DNA of 58,597 nt, taken from Metabacillus niabensis (GTDB lineage: Bacteria > Bacillota > Bacilli > Bacillales > Bacillaceae). The notes under the pieces are model-generated. The model had not been told where the DNA came from and made no database searches. It worked only from the letters and a program-made list of their open reading frames with translations. The position numbers and the translations under genes are program-made. Positions within the stretch are counted from its first letter, which is position 1, and every line of letters begins with the position of its first letter. The stretch covers positions 1 to 58,597 of the forward strand of contig NZ_JAIVLH010000028.1 in the NCBI RefSeq assembly GCF_020524345.1, written 5' to 3'. Below are positions 48,284 to 58,139 of this stretch, piece by piece.

Positions 48284-50040
48284 GAGCCGTAAAGAGAAGA
48301 TTAACATTTCACTTTTTAATCCAATACTTTACCATAGCTTTGCTGTTAAGTGTGATTGTTGTAGGACTTGTTATCTTGTTATTTTGGTTTATTGCAAATG
48401 AAGATATGAAGCGCAGTTTTCCTGCAGGTGCATTAAGTACACTTGCTACTGAGATTAATATTGTAGATGGTGAAGCAACGATTAGTAAAGGCTGGAACGA
48501 GGAATTGAAAAAGCAAGAAATGTGGTTTCAAATTATCAATGAAGAGGGAAAAGAAATTGCTTCAAGTAATACTCCGGCAAATGTTCCGAAATCATACTCA
48601 TTTAATGAGTTATTAAAAATTGATGAGGAAAATCGCTTTAGAGATTATCATGTTTATACTGAAATTGATACGTTCTCATTTTCTGATCCCTATTATTATT
48701 TGTTAGGATACAAAGATCCTTCCTATGAACATCTAATCGCTCTTATGAACAAGTACAGCCAATATGGAGAAATTGAAAGCAGTCAGATAGAAAATGTTAA
48801 CAACGAACTCCTAACAGAGGATGAAACATTACATATTGTTGATGCAAATGGTGAAATTATACAAAAGTTTGGTAGAATGCTTGAAATTCAGGAATATAAA
48901 CCTCTTGAAATCTTATCAAGAAGAATAGATCAAGGTATGTATCCAACAAAAATATCTGTAATCTCCGATGAAAAATCAAATTTCACATGGGTTTTACATT
49001 CGAAAAATAAGATAACAAAGGAATATTCCAATCCAACGTTTTTCCGACATCTGTTAATCGCGTTTATAGTGGTGGCAATCATTGTTTTGATGATTACAAT
49101 TAGTATCGCTGTTTGGCACGGTTTTCGATATGGACGTCCGATCGTGATCTTTACTAGTTGGCTAGGGAGAATGGAACAAGGACAATATCAAGAAGTTCTA
49201 ACTGAAAGAGAAAGGAAAAGAATCTTTCGGAAAAGTGGGAAAGTAAGGACAAGGTATCGTTTGTACCAGGAGGTTTTTCAAGCTTTTTATAGTATGGCAG
49301 AAAGATTAAGCTCAGCGGAGAAAGAAAGGAAACGTCTTGACCAAACAAGGGAAGAGTGGATGACGGGGATCTCGCACGACTTACGAACTCCCTTATCAAC
49401 AGTACAAGGATATGGGCATTTATTAGAAAGTGAAAAGTATGAATGGTCTAGGCTTGAGATTAAGGATATGGGCAAGGTCATTCGCGAAAAGGGAGAATAT
49501 ATGCTCGAACTTGTTGAGGATTTCTCTCTTGCGTTCCAACTGAAAAATAATGCTTTAGAGGTGTCAAAGGAAGAGGTTAATATAAACATTTTTCTTCGAG
49601 AAATTGTTTCAAAGTATAAGGAAGATCGTACACTGATGGGAGTAAATCTCTCACTAGTTGAAGAAGTGGATCATGTACAATTAACTATTTCAAGAAAATG
49701 GTTTGAACGAATCTTTGATAACCTGATAATGAACGCTATAAAGCATAACCCGACTAGTACGATTATTACGCTTATTATTCAAAGAGGAAAGAATCCAGAT
49801 TCAATAGCAATAAAGATTAAGGACAATGGGGTTGGAATGGAAGAAGAGATGAAGGAAAAACTATTTGACCGTTATTATCGCGGAACAAATACGGATGAGA
49901 AAGTGGACGGGGCAGGGCTTGGCATGAGTATTGCCAAGGAAATTGTAAAACTGCATAACGGTGATATTCATGTAAGTTCACGGGTCGGTGAAGGGACTGT
50001 TATTACGTTAACATTTCCTATGCCAGTCGAATTGGAATGA
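48280..50040 (+). CDS. EnvZ/PhoR-type sensor histidine kinase
   Basis: A 586-residue membrane kinase paired with the upstream regulator. Helix 1 (about 12-38), a large extracytoplasmic domain (40-250), helix 2 (about 258-280), a HAMP-like/coiled linker with a basic segment, HisKA with phospho-His in TGISHDLRTPLSTVQGYG (near 365) and HATPase (NLIMNAIKHNP, KIKDNGVGM, GAGLGMSIAKEIVKLHNG). GTG 48280 with AAGGAGA seven bases upstream. The extracytoplasmic domain is unusually long, without recognised fold. It resembles B. subtilis YkoH/YclK-type sensors in layout. Confidence 0.92.
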   Translation: MRAVKRRLTFHFLIQYFTIALLLSVIVVGLVILLFWFIANEDMKRSFPAGALSTLATEINIVDGEATISKGWNEELKKQEMWFQIINEEGKEIASSNTPANVPKSYSFNELLKIDEENRFRDYHVYTEIDTFSFSDPYYYLLGYKDPSYEHLIALMNKYSQYGEIESSQIENVNNELLTEDETLHIVDANGEIIQKFGRMLEIQEYKPLEILSRRIDQGMYPTKISVISDEKSNFTWVLHSKNKITKEYSNPTFFRHLLIAFIVVAIIVLMITISIAVWHGFRYGRPIVIFTSWLGRMEQGQYQEVLTERERKRIFRKSGKVRTRYRLYQEVFQAFYSMAERLSSAEKERKRLDQTREEWMTGISHDLRTPLSTVQGYGHLLESEKYEWSRLEIKDMGKVIREKGEYMLELVEDFSLAFQLKNNALEVSKEEVNINIFLREIVSKYKEDRTLMGVNLSLVEEVDHVQLTISRKWFERIFDNLIMNAIKHNPTSTIITLIIQRGKNPDSIAIKIKDNGVGMEEEMKEKLFDRYYRGTNTDEKVDGAGLGMSIAKEIVKLHNGDIHVSSRVGEGTVITLTFPMPVELE

Positions 50041-50068
50041 TGTGCCCAGGATAAACCTCCTTACTATT

Positions 50069-50107
50069 AGTGTCTTAGTTGATTAGTTCAATGGGACACT
50101 TTTTTTT
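50069..50107 (+). terminator. terminator after the two-component pair
   Basis: AGTGTC/GACACT stem with a wide loop, followed by T7-T8. Confidence 0.75.
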
Positions 50108-50208
50108 GTAATATCTAGTACATATTACTAAATGCAAAAGGGTTTCGCTTCGTTTCTAAAGAATACTATAATAGAAGATAGATAGAATTTCACCGTAGGA
50201 GGAAAAAG

Positions 50209-51171
50209 ATGTCTCATATTGAAGAAATGCATCCAAAACTCGGTCGAGTTATTCAAAATATAGAAAATGTTATGGTTGGTAAAAGAGATGTAAGTATTTT
50301 AAGTCTGGTGGCTATTCTGGCAAATGGACATGTTCTATTAGAGGATGTTCCAGGTGTTGGAAAAACCATGATGGTTCGTGCGCTTTCTAAATCAATAGGC
50401 GCTGCATTCAAAAGAATACAGTTTACACCAGATTTATTGCCCTCAGATGTAACAGGGGTGTCTATTTATAATCCAAAGGAATTAAAGTTTGAATTTCGGG
50501 AGGGTCCTATTTTTGGAAATATCATATTAGCGGACGAAATTAACCGTACCTCTCCAAAGACTCAATCAGCACTTCTTGAAGGAATGGAAGAAGGAAGTAT
50601 TACAGTAGACGGTGTAACCAGAGTTCTTACTAAACCGTTTTTTGTAATGGCGACTCAAAATCCTGTTGATTATGAAGGAACATATCCATTGCCGGAAGCC
50701 CAGTTAGACCGTTTTCTATTTAAGCTTAGAATGGGTTACCCAACGAAAGCTGAAGAATTAGAGGTATTAACCTTAGCTGAAAGAGAGAGACCTATTCATA
50801 AAATTGATAGTGTGGTTACAAAAGAAGAGCTAGTAGACCTTCAGAATGAAATGCAATTTGTCTATGTTGATGGGACGATTAAAAATTATATTATCGATTT
50901 GACATCAAAATCAAGGTTGCACCCATCTGTTTATTTAGGTGCCAGCCCCCGTGCTTCTATTGCCTTAATGAAGGCTGCCCAAGCGTATGCGTTTATTATG
51001 GGACGTGATTATATTATTCCTGATGATATTCAGTATTTAGCTCCTTTTACATTAGCTCACAGGATTATTTTGAGATCGGAAGCCAAGTTTGAAGGGAAAA
51101 GTGCTGATGATATTGTGAAGGAAATTATCTCAAAAACGCCTGTACCAGTGCAAAGGGCAATGAGTAAGTAA
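50209..51171 (+). CDS. yeaC: MoxR-family AAA+ ATPase
   Basis: Cytosolic AAA+ ATPase, 320 residues, thought to act as a chaperone for the assembly of extracellular or membrane protein complexes. Walker A EDVPGVGKTMMVRALS near 43, Walker B ILADEINRTSPKTQSALLEGM near 105, sensor 1 VMATQNPVDYEGTYPLPEAQLDRFLFK near 145, sensor 2 GASPRASIALMKAAQ near 250. AGGAGG is six bases before the ATG. First of a MoxR-DUF58-transglutaminase operon that sits upstream of guaA in B. subtilis as well (yeaC-yeaD-yebA). Confidence 0.94.
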   Translation: MSHIEEMHPKLGRVIQNIENVMVGKRDVSILSLVAILANGHVLLEDVPGVGKTMMVRALSKSIGAAFKRIQFTPDLLPSDVTGVSIYNPKELKFEFREGPIFGNIILADEINRTSPKTQSALLEGMEEGSITVDGVTRVLTKPFFVMATQNPVDYEGTYPLPEAQLDRFLFKLRMGYPTKAEELEVLTLAERERPIHKIDSVVTKEELVDLQNEMQFVYVDGTIKNYIIDLTSKSRLHPSVYLGASPRASIALMKAAQAYAFIMGRDYIIPDDIQYLAPFTLAHRIILRSEAKFEGKSADDIVKEIISKTPVPVQRAMSK

Positions 51172-52380
51172 ATGAGTCATGTCCTAAAGAGTTTAAAGGC
51201 TGGCTGGAAGGTTGTTTCCCTCTTGTTTTTTACGTTGATTGCGTTTAGTTATGCGATGTTTCAAGGTGGATTTGTAAGCTGGTTTTTATTTTACAGCTTT
51301 CTGCCCTTTGCTATTTACTCCCTATTATTAATGATTTATCCTATTCGTTCCATCCGGGTTACGAGACGAATTAATCAGGATCAATTTTCGGTTGGCCAGC
51401 GATTAATTGGCACAATTACAATTAAGCGATCATTTCCTTTCCCGCTATTTTACTTGCTTGTTGAAGATGAATTAACTGAAAAGCTATTGGGAGTGAAAAG
51501 GTTGGAAGAGCCTAAAAGACTCTTTTTTCCTTGGTTTAAAAAATCATTGTCATTTAGTTATGCTCTTCTTGAAATGCCGCGTGGTGAACATCATTTTAGG
51601 TCAATTCGACTCAGAACAGGTGATCTTTTTGGGTTGATTGAAAAAGAAGTAACCGTAGAGGTCGAAAATTATTTCTTAGTGTATCCTTCGACTTTTGACC
51701 TTGTCTATCATTCAAATCAAAAACAATATGAACAGGGGGCGGCATCAAGCTTAACAAAATATTGGCAGGACTCAACAATGGCAGTAGGAGTCAGGGAATA
51801 TCAACCGGGTGACAAGTTCGCATGGATTGATTGGAAGGCAACAGCTAGAAGAGATTCAATTATGACAAAAGAGTTCGAACAAATGCAAAGCCATGATGTG
51901 GTTATCTTTTTCGACCGTACCCCGTCGCCATTATTTGAAACGGCTGTATCTTATGCTGCCTCTTTGATCCAAGCTATCACCAAAAGCGGAGCGAGAGTAG
52001 GGTTTGTTTCGGTTGGAGAACAATCACAAGTTTTTCCATTGCAATTGGATGAACAACATAGAAGGAATTTATTCTATCATTTAGCCAAGGTTGATTGTGA
52101 TAGTAAAACCTCCTTTGCCACTATCTTAGAGGAAAATAGATTGAATACGGAGGTAAAGCAATCTACCAGCATTGTTGTTACATCAAATCTTACCCTTGAT
52201 CTAACCAGAAAATTGGAGTTGTTGTCAGGACAGCAACGAATGTTTATCTTATACCTTGTAAAAGAAAAAAATGAAAATCTCTCCAAAGAGGAAAGTGTGT
52301 TAGTGGAGAGGCTGGCTCAACGTCAAATTCAGTTTCATATTGTGAAAGATCAAAACTATAAAGAGGTGAGCAGCCCATGA
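51172..52380 (+). CDS. yeaD: DUF58 domain protein
   Basis: A 402-residue protein with two N-terminal membrane helices (about 15-60) and the DUF58 domain from about 190, with GVREYQPGDKFAWIDWKATA and RRDSIMTKEFEQMQSHDVVI, and a vWA-like region (FFDRTPSPLFETAVSYAASL) carrying a partial MIDAS. The gene begins directly at the stop of the MoxR gene with no strong ribosome binding site, and ends in ATGA overlap with the next, so the three are coupled. It is the usual MoxR partner; function unproven. Confidence 0.92.
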   Translation: MSHVLKSLKAGWKVVSLLFFTLIAFSYAMFQGGFVSWFLFYSFLPFAIYSLLLMIYPIRSIRVTRRINQDQFSVGQRLIGTITIKRSFPFPLFYLLVEDELTEKLLGVKRLEEPKRLFFPWFKKSLSFSYALLEMPRGEHHFRSIRLRTGDLFGLIEKEVTVEVENYFLVYPSTFDLVYHSNQKQYEQGAASSLTKYWQDSTMAVGVREYQPGDKFAWIDWKATARRDSIMTKEFEQMQSHDVVIFFDRTPSPLFETAVSYAASLIQAITKSGARVGFVSVGEQSQVFPLQLDEQHRRNLFYHLAKVDCDSKTSFATILEENRLNTEVKQSTSIVVTSNLTLDLTRKLELLSGQQRMFILYLVKEKNENLSKEESVLVERLAQRQIQFHIVKDQNYKEVSSP

Positions 52381-54590
52381 AGGCATCTAATAGTTTTGAG
52401 GGAAAATCAGTTGCTCTTTTATACTATGTGTTTGCGTTTATTTTGTTATGGGAATGGCTGAGACCTCTAAATGCATTTACCGATACGGGAAATACATTTA
52501 TATTTGTGTTTTTCATTGGTGTCAGCTTTCTCATGACGTTTTTTTATACGAAATGGTATATTACCTTTCCTGTGAAGATATTCATCATTATGTTTATGCT
52601 GCATGGACTGTATTTCGAAGGAGTATTTTTCAGTTTCTTATGGATAAGTGACTTAATTCGGGATATTGGCTTTAATTTCTCTCTTATTCCAAGTGCAGAT
52701 TGGATGGGAATGACGTCAAATTTTCGGACATTATTATTCTTTATCCTACTTTGGCTCTTGGTCTACTTAATTCATTACTGGATTTTATATCAGAAGAGAA
52801 TTTTATTTTTCTTTGTGTTAACTGTCGTTTATATTACGGTATTAGACACATTTACACCTTATGACGCTACCTATGCCATTGTTAGAATCGTGTTAATTGG
52901 GTTTTTTATGCTGGGTCTGCTTTATTTTGACCGATTAAAAAAGCTTGAAAATCTTAAAGTGAAACGAATCACTTCTTTACGCTGGATTATGCCACTTTTT
53001 GCTTTCATTGTCTTTTCAATGATACTTGCAATTCTAGCACCTAAAGCTTCACCGCAATGGCCTGATCCTGTTCCGTTTATAACAGCAGTCGGGCAACAAG
53101 ATGAAGGTGGAGGAGATACGAAAAGGATTGGGTATAGCCCGAATGATGAATCATTGGGAGGGTCGTTTGTTAGTGATGATACTGAAGTATTTAGACATAC
53201 ATCTACAGACAGGCATTACTGGAGAGTGGAAACAAAGGATGTATACACGGGTAAGGGTTGGCAAGCTTCTGATCCTGAAGCAGTACAGGAGGAAATTAGT
53301 TCCATTCCGGATGAGCTAAGCTGGTTTGATGATAGAGTAGAGACAAAAAGTCTTGAATCCAGTATTACGATTAATCAAGAATATCGTTATCTACATGTCA
53401 TTTATCCTCTTGGTTTAACATCTGTTAAAACTGAATCTGAGTTACCGCTATTTCTTAATCGGAACTCGGAAATGATATCTCCATTTCAGGATGATGAGGG
53501 TTCCAGGGAAGATTTCCTATCCTATGACGTGACATATGATCTCCCGTTATATCCATTAAATGAGATGAAGAAAGCACGAACTATCGAAGATGTACCAGAA
53601 GGTTTTATAGAAAGGTACACACAATTACCTGAATCACTACCAGAGCGGGTTCGGGAGCTTGCGGTATCTATTACAGAATCAAAGGACAATCAGTTTGATA
53701 AAGCGAAGGCGATAGAGGATTATTTAGGTAGTGCTGAATATACCTATGATAAAGAAGACATACCTGTTCCTGGTACTGAACAGGATTATGTAGATCAATT
53801 TTTATTTGAGACATTTAAAGGATATTGTGATAATTTCTCAACGTCGATGATTGTTTTATTAAGAGCCGTCGATATACCTGCACGTTGGGTGAAAGGATAT
53901 ACAGAAGGTGAGTTTTTAAGTACGGCAGAGAATAGTGAAAGAGAATATGTTGTGACAAACAATAATGCTCATTCTTGGGTGGAAATATATTTTGATGGTG
54001 TTGGCTGGGTACCTTTTGAACCAACAAAAGGTTTTGTTAATCCTTATACGTTAACGAATGATTACAGGGATGTAACAGAAACTGAGGATAAAGAGGAACC
54101 TGAGGAAATTTCAGAAGAAGAAAAAGAACCTGAACAAACTCCCGAAAAGCCTGAGGAAGTGGAAGAGGAAGAAACTGCGTCCTCAACGAATAACTCTGGA
54201 TTAAACATGGGTGATTTTCGTTTAGGTAGTATGGGCTTGTATACACTATTAATTGTGGGAGCTTTATTGATCTTTATCGTCTATCGAACAAGAATGAAGT
54301 GGCTGCCGGGATTGATTATAATGAAATATAGGAATCGATCAGATGATGATGTGTTTTTCCAAGCCTATGAATCCCTGTTAAAACAGTATGAAAGACGAGG
54401 GATTAAACGAAAAGAAGGTCAAACTTTAAGAGAATATGCTCGTTACATTGATGAGTATTTTCAAATGGTTCATATGACGGCATTAACCAAAAACTATGAA
54501 AAGGCATTGTACAGACAGGATAATGCAAAAGATGAATGGAGAAAATCAGTTGAATTGTGGGAAAATTTAATTAAAAGGACATCATCTTGA
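52377..54590 (+). CDS. yebA: TgpA-type transglutaminase-like membrane protein
   Basis: A 737-residue protein with about seven N-terminal membrane helices (12-225), an extracytoplasmic transglutaminase-like domain (about 420-570) and a C-terminal helix (about 620-640) with a cytoplasmic DUF4129-type tail (KEGQTLREYARYIDEYF). The Cys-His-Asp core is visible: Cys in KGYCDNFSTSMIVLLRAVDI, His in NNNAHSWVEIYFDGVGW and Asp in the same strand. An acidic Glu/Pro-rich linker (about 560-610) precedes the last helix. B. subtilis YebA has the same position, upstream of guaA. Its natural substrate is unknown. Confidence 0.92.
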   Translation: MKASNSFEGKSVALLYYVFAFILLWEWLRPLNAFTDTGNTFIFVFFIGVSFLMTFFYTKWYITFPVKIFIIMFMLHGLYFEGVFFSFLWISDLIRDIGFNFSLIPSADWMGMTSNFRTLLFFILLWLLVYLIHYWILYQKRILFFFVLTVVYITVLDTFTPYDATYAIVRIVLIGFFMLGLLYFDRLKKLENLKVKRITSLRWIMPLFAFIVFSMILAILAPKASPQWPDPVPFITAVGQQDEGGGDTKRIGYSPNDESLGGSFVSDDTEVFRHTSTDRHYWRVETKDVYTGKGWQASDPEAVQEEISSIPDELSWFDDRVETKSLESSITINQEYRYLHVIYPLGLTSVKTESELPLFLNRNSEMISPFQDDEGSREDFLSYDVTYDLPLYPLNEMKKARTIEDVPEGFIERYTQLPESLPERVRELAVSITESKDNQFDKAKAIEDYLGSAEYTYDKEDIPVPGTEQDYVDQFLFETFKGYCDNFSTSMIVLLRAVDIPARWVKGYTEGEFLSTAENSEREYVVTNNNAHSWVEIYFDGVGWVPFEPTKGFVNPYTLTNDYRDVTETEDKEEPEEISEEEKEPEQTPEKPEEVEEEETASSTNNSGLNMGDFRLGSMGLYTLLIVGALLIFIVYRTRMKWLPGLIIMKYRNRSDDDVFFQAYESLLKQYERRGIKRKEGQTLREYARYIDEYFQMVHMTALTKNYEKALYRQDNAKDEWRKSVELWENLIKRTSS

Positions 54591-54616
54591 CCAATTGCAT
54601 GTGAGATTGATAGAAT
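54587..54616 (+). promoter_or_regulatory. sigma-A promoter of guaA
   Basis: TTGACC, 18-base spacer, TAGAAT, starting at the stop codon of the transglutaminase gene. Transcription would begin about 54623, just before the aptamer. Confidence 0.65.
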
Positions 54617-54631
54617 TAAAAAATTAATAGA

Positions 54632-54702
54632 CCTTCATATATCCTCGATAATATGGATCGAGAGTCTCTACCGGGTAACCATAAATCTCCCGACTATGAA
54701 GG
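54632..54702 (+). promoter_or_regulatory. guanine riboswitch of guaA
   Basis: Purine aptamer: P1 CCTTCAT/ATGAAGG (54632-54638 with 54696-54702), P2 CTCGAT/ATCGAG, P3 CGGG/CCCG, the loop sequences AATATGG and TAACCATAAATC, the conserved GTCTCTACC and the J3/1 segment GACTATG. The C in GACTATG (xpt position 74) pairs with guanine, against U in adenine aptamers, so the ligand is guanine or hypoxanthine. Confidence 0.95.
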
Positions 54703-54723
54703 CAGAATAAGTTCGTAATGTAA

Positions 54724-54812
54724 CTAGAATTCTGCCTTCTTCAATTATTGCATCTTATAGATGTAATATTCATGGATGTATTGTCCATGATGAAGGTGGA
54801 TTCTAGTTTTTT
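54724..54812 (+). terminator. riboswitch-controlled terminator of guaA
   Basis: CTAGAAT/ATTCTAG with an inner CCTTCTTCA/TGATGAAGG, followed by T6. The alternative antiterminator is an 11-bp perfect helix between GAAGGCAGAAT (54698-54708) and ATTCTGCCTTC (54729-54739), which uses the 3' strand of P1. Ligand binding keeps P1 and allows the terminator. Confidence 0.88.
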
Positions 54813-54921
54813 GCTATTTAGACGATGGATAGGTGTATTTCCTGGGTTATGAACCTTTTGTATGGATACTATGGTCTTTTTAGCATACTAATAAGTGCAT
54901 GAAATATACGATGAGGTGACG

Positions 54922-56463
54922 ATGGTGGCAAACATTCATGAAATGGTAGTAGTTTTAGACTTCGGAAGTCAGTACAATCAGTTAATCACAAGACGTATCC
55001 GTGAATTTGGAGTGTACAGTGAGTTACATCCCCACACTCTTACAGCAGAAGAAATTAAACAAATGAATCCAAAAGGAATCATTCTTTCTGGTGGACCTAA
55101 TAGTGTGTATGGAGAAAATGCATTTGATTGTGATGAGAAAATCTTTGATTTAGGTATTCCTGTACTAGGTATTTGTTATGGAATGCAGCTTATGACACAT
55201 AAACTTGGTGGTAAGGTTGTTCCTGCAGATCACCGTGAATACGGAAAAGCGACAATAGATGTGCATGGAAAACCGGCTCTATTTACAGAGTTGCCTGAGC
55301 AGCAGGTTGTTTGGATGAGCCATGGTGATTTAGTGCAAGAAATTCCGGAAGGATTCCATGTGGATGCTACCAGCACTTCTTGTCCATTTGCAGCAATGAG
55401 TAATGAAGATCGTAAGTTTTATGGTGTTCAATTCCACCCTGAGGTTCGTCATTCTGAATTCGGAAATGAATTACTTAAGAACTTTGTTTTCAATATTTGC
55501 GGCAGTGCAGGTAACTGGTCAATGGAAAACTTTATCGAAATGGAAACGGACAAGCTGAAGCAAAAGGTAGGAAACAAGAAAGTTCTATGTGCATTAAGCG
55601 GTGGAGTTGATTCATCTGTTGTAGCAGTTTTAATTCATAAGGCAATTGGTGATCAATTAACATGTATCTTCGTGGATCATGGCTTACTACGTAAAAATGA
55701 AGCAGAGAGTGTAATGAAGACCTTTAGTGAAGGCTTTAACATGAATGTTATTAAAGTGGACGCGAAGGATCGTTTCTTAGATAAACTAAAAGGTGTATCA
55801 GATCCTGAGCAAAAACGTAAAATCATTGGTAACGAATTTATTTATGTCTTTGATGATGAGTCAGCTAAATTGGAAGGTATTGAATTTTTAGCTCAAGGTA
55901 CTCTTTATACAGATATTATTGAAAGTGGTACAGCAACAGCTCAAACAATCAAATCCCATCACAACGTAGGTGGTCTGCCGGAAGATATGGAATTCCAACT
56001 AATTGAGCCGTTAAATACTTTATTTAAAGATGAAGTTCGTGCTCTTGGAAAAGAACTTGGTATTCCAGATGAAATTGTATGGAGACAACCGTTCCCTGGT
56101 CCAGGATTAGGAATCCGTGTGCTTGGAGAAATCACTGAAGAAAAACTTGAGATTGTTCGTGAATCAGACTATATCTTACGAGAAGAGATCAAAAAAGCAG
56201 GACTTGATCGTGACATCTGGCAGTACTTTACGGTATTACCTGACATTCGAAGTGTTGGTGTAATGGGTGATGCAAGAACATATGATTACACAATCGGAAT
56301 TAGAGCTGTAACATCAATTGATGGAATGACATCTGATTGGGCCAGAATTCCTTGGGATGTATTAGAGGTTATTTCAACACGAATTGTAAATGAAGTTAAA
56401 CACATTAATCGTGTGGTGTATGATATTACTAGTAAGCCCCCTGCAACAATTGAGTGGGAGTAA
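54922..56463 (+). CDS. guaA: GMP synthase (glutamine-hydrolysing)
   Basis: Makes GMP from XMP, glutamine and ATP, 513 residues. Amidotransferase part: [10 protein letters not shown] (catalytic Cys near 84) and QFHPEV with His/Glu near 173; ATP-pyrophosphatase part: P-loop [12 protein letters not shown] near 225, and the dimerisation domain ending in [16 protein letters not shown] precedes ATG 54922; GTG 54925 is possible. The guanine riboswitch and terminator just upstream make synthesis fall when guanine is available. It is followed by the terminator and pbuG leader. Confidence 0.98.
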   Translation: MVANIHEMVVVLDFGSQYNQLITRRIREFGVYSELHPHTLTAEEIKQMNPKGIILSGGPNSVYGENAFDCDEKIFDLGIPVLGICYGMQLMTHKLGGKVVPADHREYGKATIDVHGKPALFTELPEQQVVWMSHGDLVQEIPEGFHVDATSTSCPFAAMSNEDRKFYGVQFHPEVRHSEFGNELLKNFVFNICGSAGNWSMENFIEMETDKLKQKVGNKKVLCALSGGVDSSVVAVLIHKAIGDQLTCIFVDHGLLRKNEAESVMKTFSEGFNMNVIKVDAKDRFLDKLKGVSDPEQKRKIIGNEFIYVFDDESAKLEGIEFLAQGTLYTDIIESGTATAQTIKSHHNVGGLPEDMEFQLIEPLNTLFKDEVRALGKELGIPDEIVWRQPFPGPGLGIRVLGEITEEKLEIVRESDYILREEIKKAGLDRDIWQYFTVLPDIRSVGVMGDARTYDYTIGIRAVTSIDGMTSDWARIPWDVLEVISTRIVNEVKHINRVVYDITSKPPATIEWE

Positions 56464-56474
56464 AATACGAACAA

Positions 56475-56507
56475 AACGAACATTATTTAAAATAATGTTC
56501 GTTTTTT
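56475..56507 (+). terminator. guaA terminator
   Basis: Perfect 13-bp stem AACGAACATTATT/AATAATGTTCGTT with a 3-nt loop and T6, 10 nt after the guaA stop. Confidence 0.93.
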
Positions 56508-56508
56508 G

Positions 56509-56537
56509 TTGACGAAAATAAGGTGTGCTGATAAAAT
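56509..56537 (+). promoter_or_regulatory. sigma-A promoter of pbuG
   Basis: TTGACG, 17-base spacer, TAAAAT, immediately after the guaA terminator. Confidence 0.8.
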
Positions 56538-56560
56538 AAAGTTAGAATTAAATAAGTCGG

Positions 56561-56638
56561 AATACGTCGTATAATGTCGAGGATATGGCTCGAAAGTTTC
56601 TACCAAGCTACCGTAAATGGCTTGACTACGAGGTATTA
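56561..56638 (+). promoter_or_regulatory. guanine riboswitch of pbuG
   Basis: Purine aptamer: P1 AATACGTCGTA/TACGAGGTATT (one mismatch), P2 TCGAG/CTCGA, P3 CAAG/CTTG, conserved GATATGGC and GTTTCTACC, and J3/1 GACTACG with the guanine-type C. The pbuG permease carries such a riboswitch in B. subtilis. Confidence 0.95.
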
Positions 56639-56682
56639 ATAGCATGGTTCGATTAAACCAGCCATTAATATTTTTTTAGTCA

Positions 56683-56711
56683 AGCGCTCACGTAATGTTG
56701 GGCGCTTTTTT
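56683..56711 (+). terminator. riboswitch-controlled terminator of pbuG
   Basis: AGCGCTCA/TTGGGCGCT stem with T6. The competing antiterminator is GCTTGACTA (56620-56628) with TAGTCAAGC (56677-56685), nine perfect pairs that dismantle P3/J3-1 and the left arm of the terminator. A further hairpin at 56634-56670 fills the loop between. Confidence 0.85.
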
Positions 56712-56779
56712 ATTTGGATATTAATGGGGAGAATAGTCGTATATGCTAATGAACTAATACTGAGGAGGAATACCTATTT

Positions 56780-58102
56780 ATGAAAAAGTTTTTTCAGTTT
56801 GATGAATTAGGTACAAATTATCGACGTGAATTTATTGGTGGTTTAACAACGTTCTTATCTATGGCTTATATTTTATTTGTTAACCCGAACACATTGGCAA
56901 TGACATCTATTCCGGATTTACCGGCTGATATGAGAATGGATACGGGAGCGATCTTTACAGCTACCGCAATAGCAGCTGCAGTCGGGTCGTTGTTAATGGG
57001 TCTCATAGCGAAGTATCCTATCGCTTTAGCACCGGGTATGGGGTTAAATGCATTTTTCTCTTTTACAGTTGTATTGACAATGGGAGTACCTTGGCAAACG
57101 GCATTATCAGGGGTTTTAGTGTCAGGTGTTATTTTTATTCTTCTAACCCTAACAGGATTACGTGAAAAAATTATCAATTCTATTCCGGCTGAGCTGAAGT
57201 TTGCTGTAAGTGCTGGGATTGGTTTATTTATAACATTTGTTGGTTTTCAAAACGCAGGAATTATCGTTAATAATGACGCTACATTAGTTAGCTTAGGTGA
57301 TTTTACAAATCCTCAAACATTGCTTGCTATTTTCGGTATTTTTGTGACTGTTATATTAATGGTTCGTGGTGTAAAAGGCGGTATTTTTTACGGAATGCTT
57401 ATTACAGCTATTGTTGGAATGTTCACAAGCCAAATTGCTGTACCAGATAAGGTGGTTGGAGCAATACCAAGCTTAGCACCGACTTTTGGACAGGCATTTA
57501 TGAATTTAGATCAGATCTTTACAATACAAATGCTTGTTGTTATTTTAACTTTCTTATTCGTGGATTTCTTTGATACAGCTGGAACATTAGTTGGGGTTGC
57601 GAACCAAGCGGGGCTAATGAAAGATAATAAATTACCAAGAGCAGGGAAAGCGTTGTTCGCTGACTCAGCTGCTACGGTTGTAGGTTCTATCTTAGGTACA
57701 TCTACGACGACATCATATGTTGAATCTTCTGCAGGGGTTGCTGCTGGTGCACGATCAGGCTTTGCCTCTGTTGTAACAGCTATCTTATTCTTATTAGCTT
57801 TGTTTTTCTCTCCGTTACTAGGAGTTATTACATCTGCAGTAACTGCACCAGCATTAATTATTGTTGGAGCATTAATGGTAGCATCACTTGGTCAGATTGA
57901 TTGGAATCGATTTGAAATTGCAGTACCTGCATTTTTAACTATTATTACAATGCCATTAGCTTACAGCATTGCAACAGGGATTGCTGTTGGTTTTATTTTT
58001 TATCCAATCACAATGATGATGAAGGGTAAAACGAAAGATATCCATCCTGTTATGTACGGTTTGTTTGTTATCTTTATTCTATATTTTGTATTCTTAGCTT
58101 AA
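56780..58102 (+). CDS. pbuG: hypoxanthine/guanine permease PbuG
   Basis: Purine uptake permease of the AzgA-type NCS2 family, 440 residues, about twelve to fourteen membrane helices. Motifs: RREFIGGLTTFLSMAYILFVNPN at the start, APGMGLNAFFSFTVV near 86, VDFFDTAGTLVGVANQAGL near 270 and SSAGVAAGARSGFASVVTA near 320, all family hallmarks. GAGGAGG precedes the ATG. Controlled by the guanine riboswitch. It supplies bases that feed the guaA product pool; both genes sense the same ligand. Confidence 0.96.
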   Translation: MKKFFQFDELGTNYRREFIGGLTTFLSMAYILFVNPNTLAMTSIPDLPADMRMDTGAIFTATAIAAAVGSLLMGLIAKYPIALAPGMGLNAFFSFTVVLTMGVPWQTALSGVLVSGVIFILLTLTGLREKIINSIPAELKFAVSAGIGLFITFVGFQNAGIIVNNDATLVSLGDFTNPQTLLAIFGIFVTVILMVRGVKGGIFYGMLITAIVGMFTSQIAVPDKVVGAIPSLAPTFGQAFMNLDQIFTIQMLVVILTFLFVDFFDTAGTLVGVANQAGLMKDNKLPRAGKALFADSAATVVGSILGTSTTTSYVESSAGVAAGARSGFASVVTAILFLLALFFSPLLGVITSAVTAPALIIVGALMVASLGQIDWNRFEIAVPAFLTIITMPLAYSIATGIAVGFIFYPITMMMKGKTKDIHPVMYGLFVIFILYFVFLA

Positions 58103-58115
58103 TAACCGATTTGAG

Positions 58116-58139
58116 AAGGGAGCAATTGCTTCCTTTTTT
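58116..58139 (+). terminator. pbuG terminator
   Basis: Stem AAGGGAGCAA/TTGCTTCCTT followed by T6. Confidence 0.85.
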
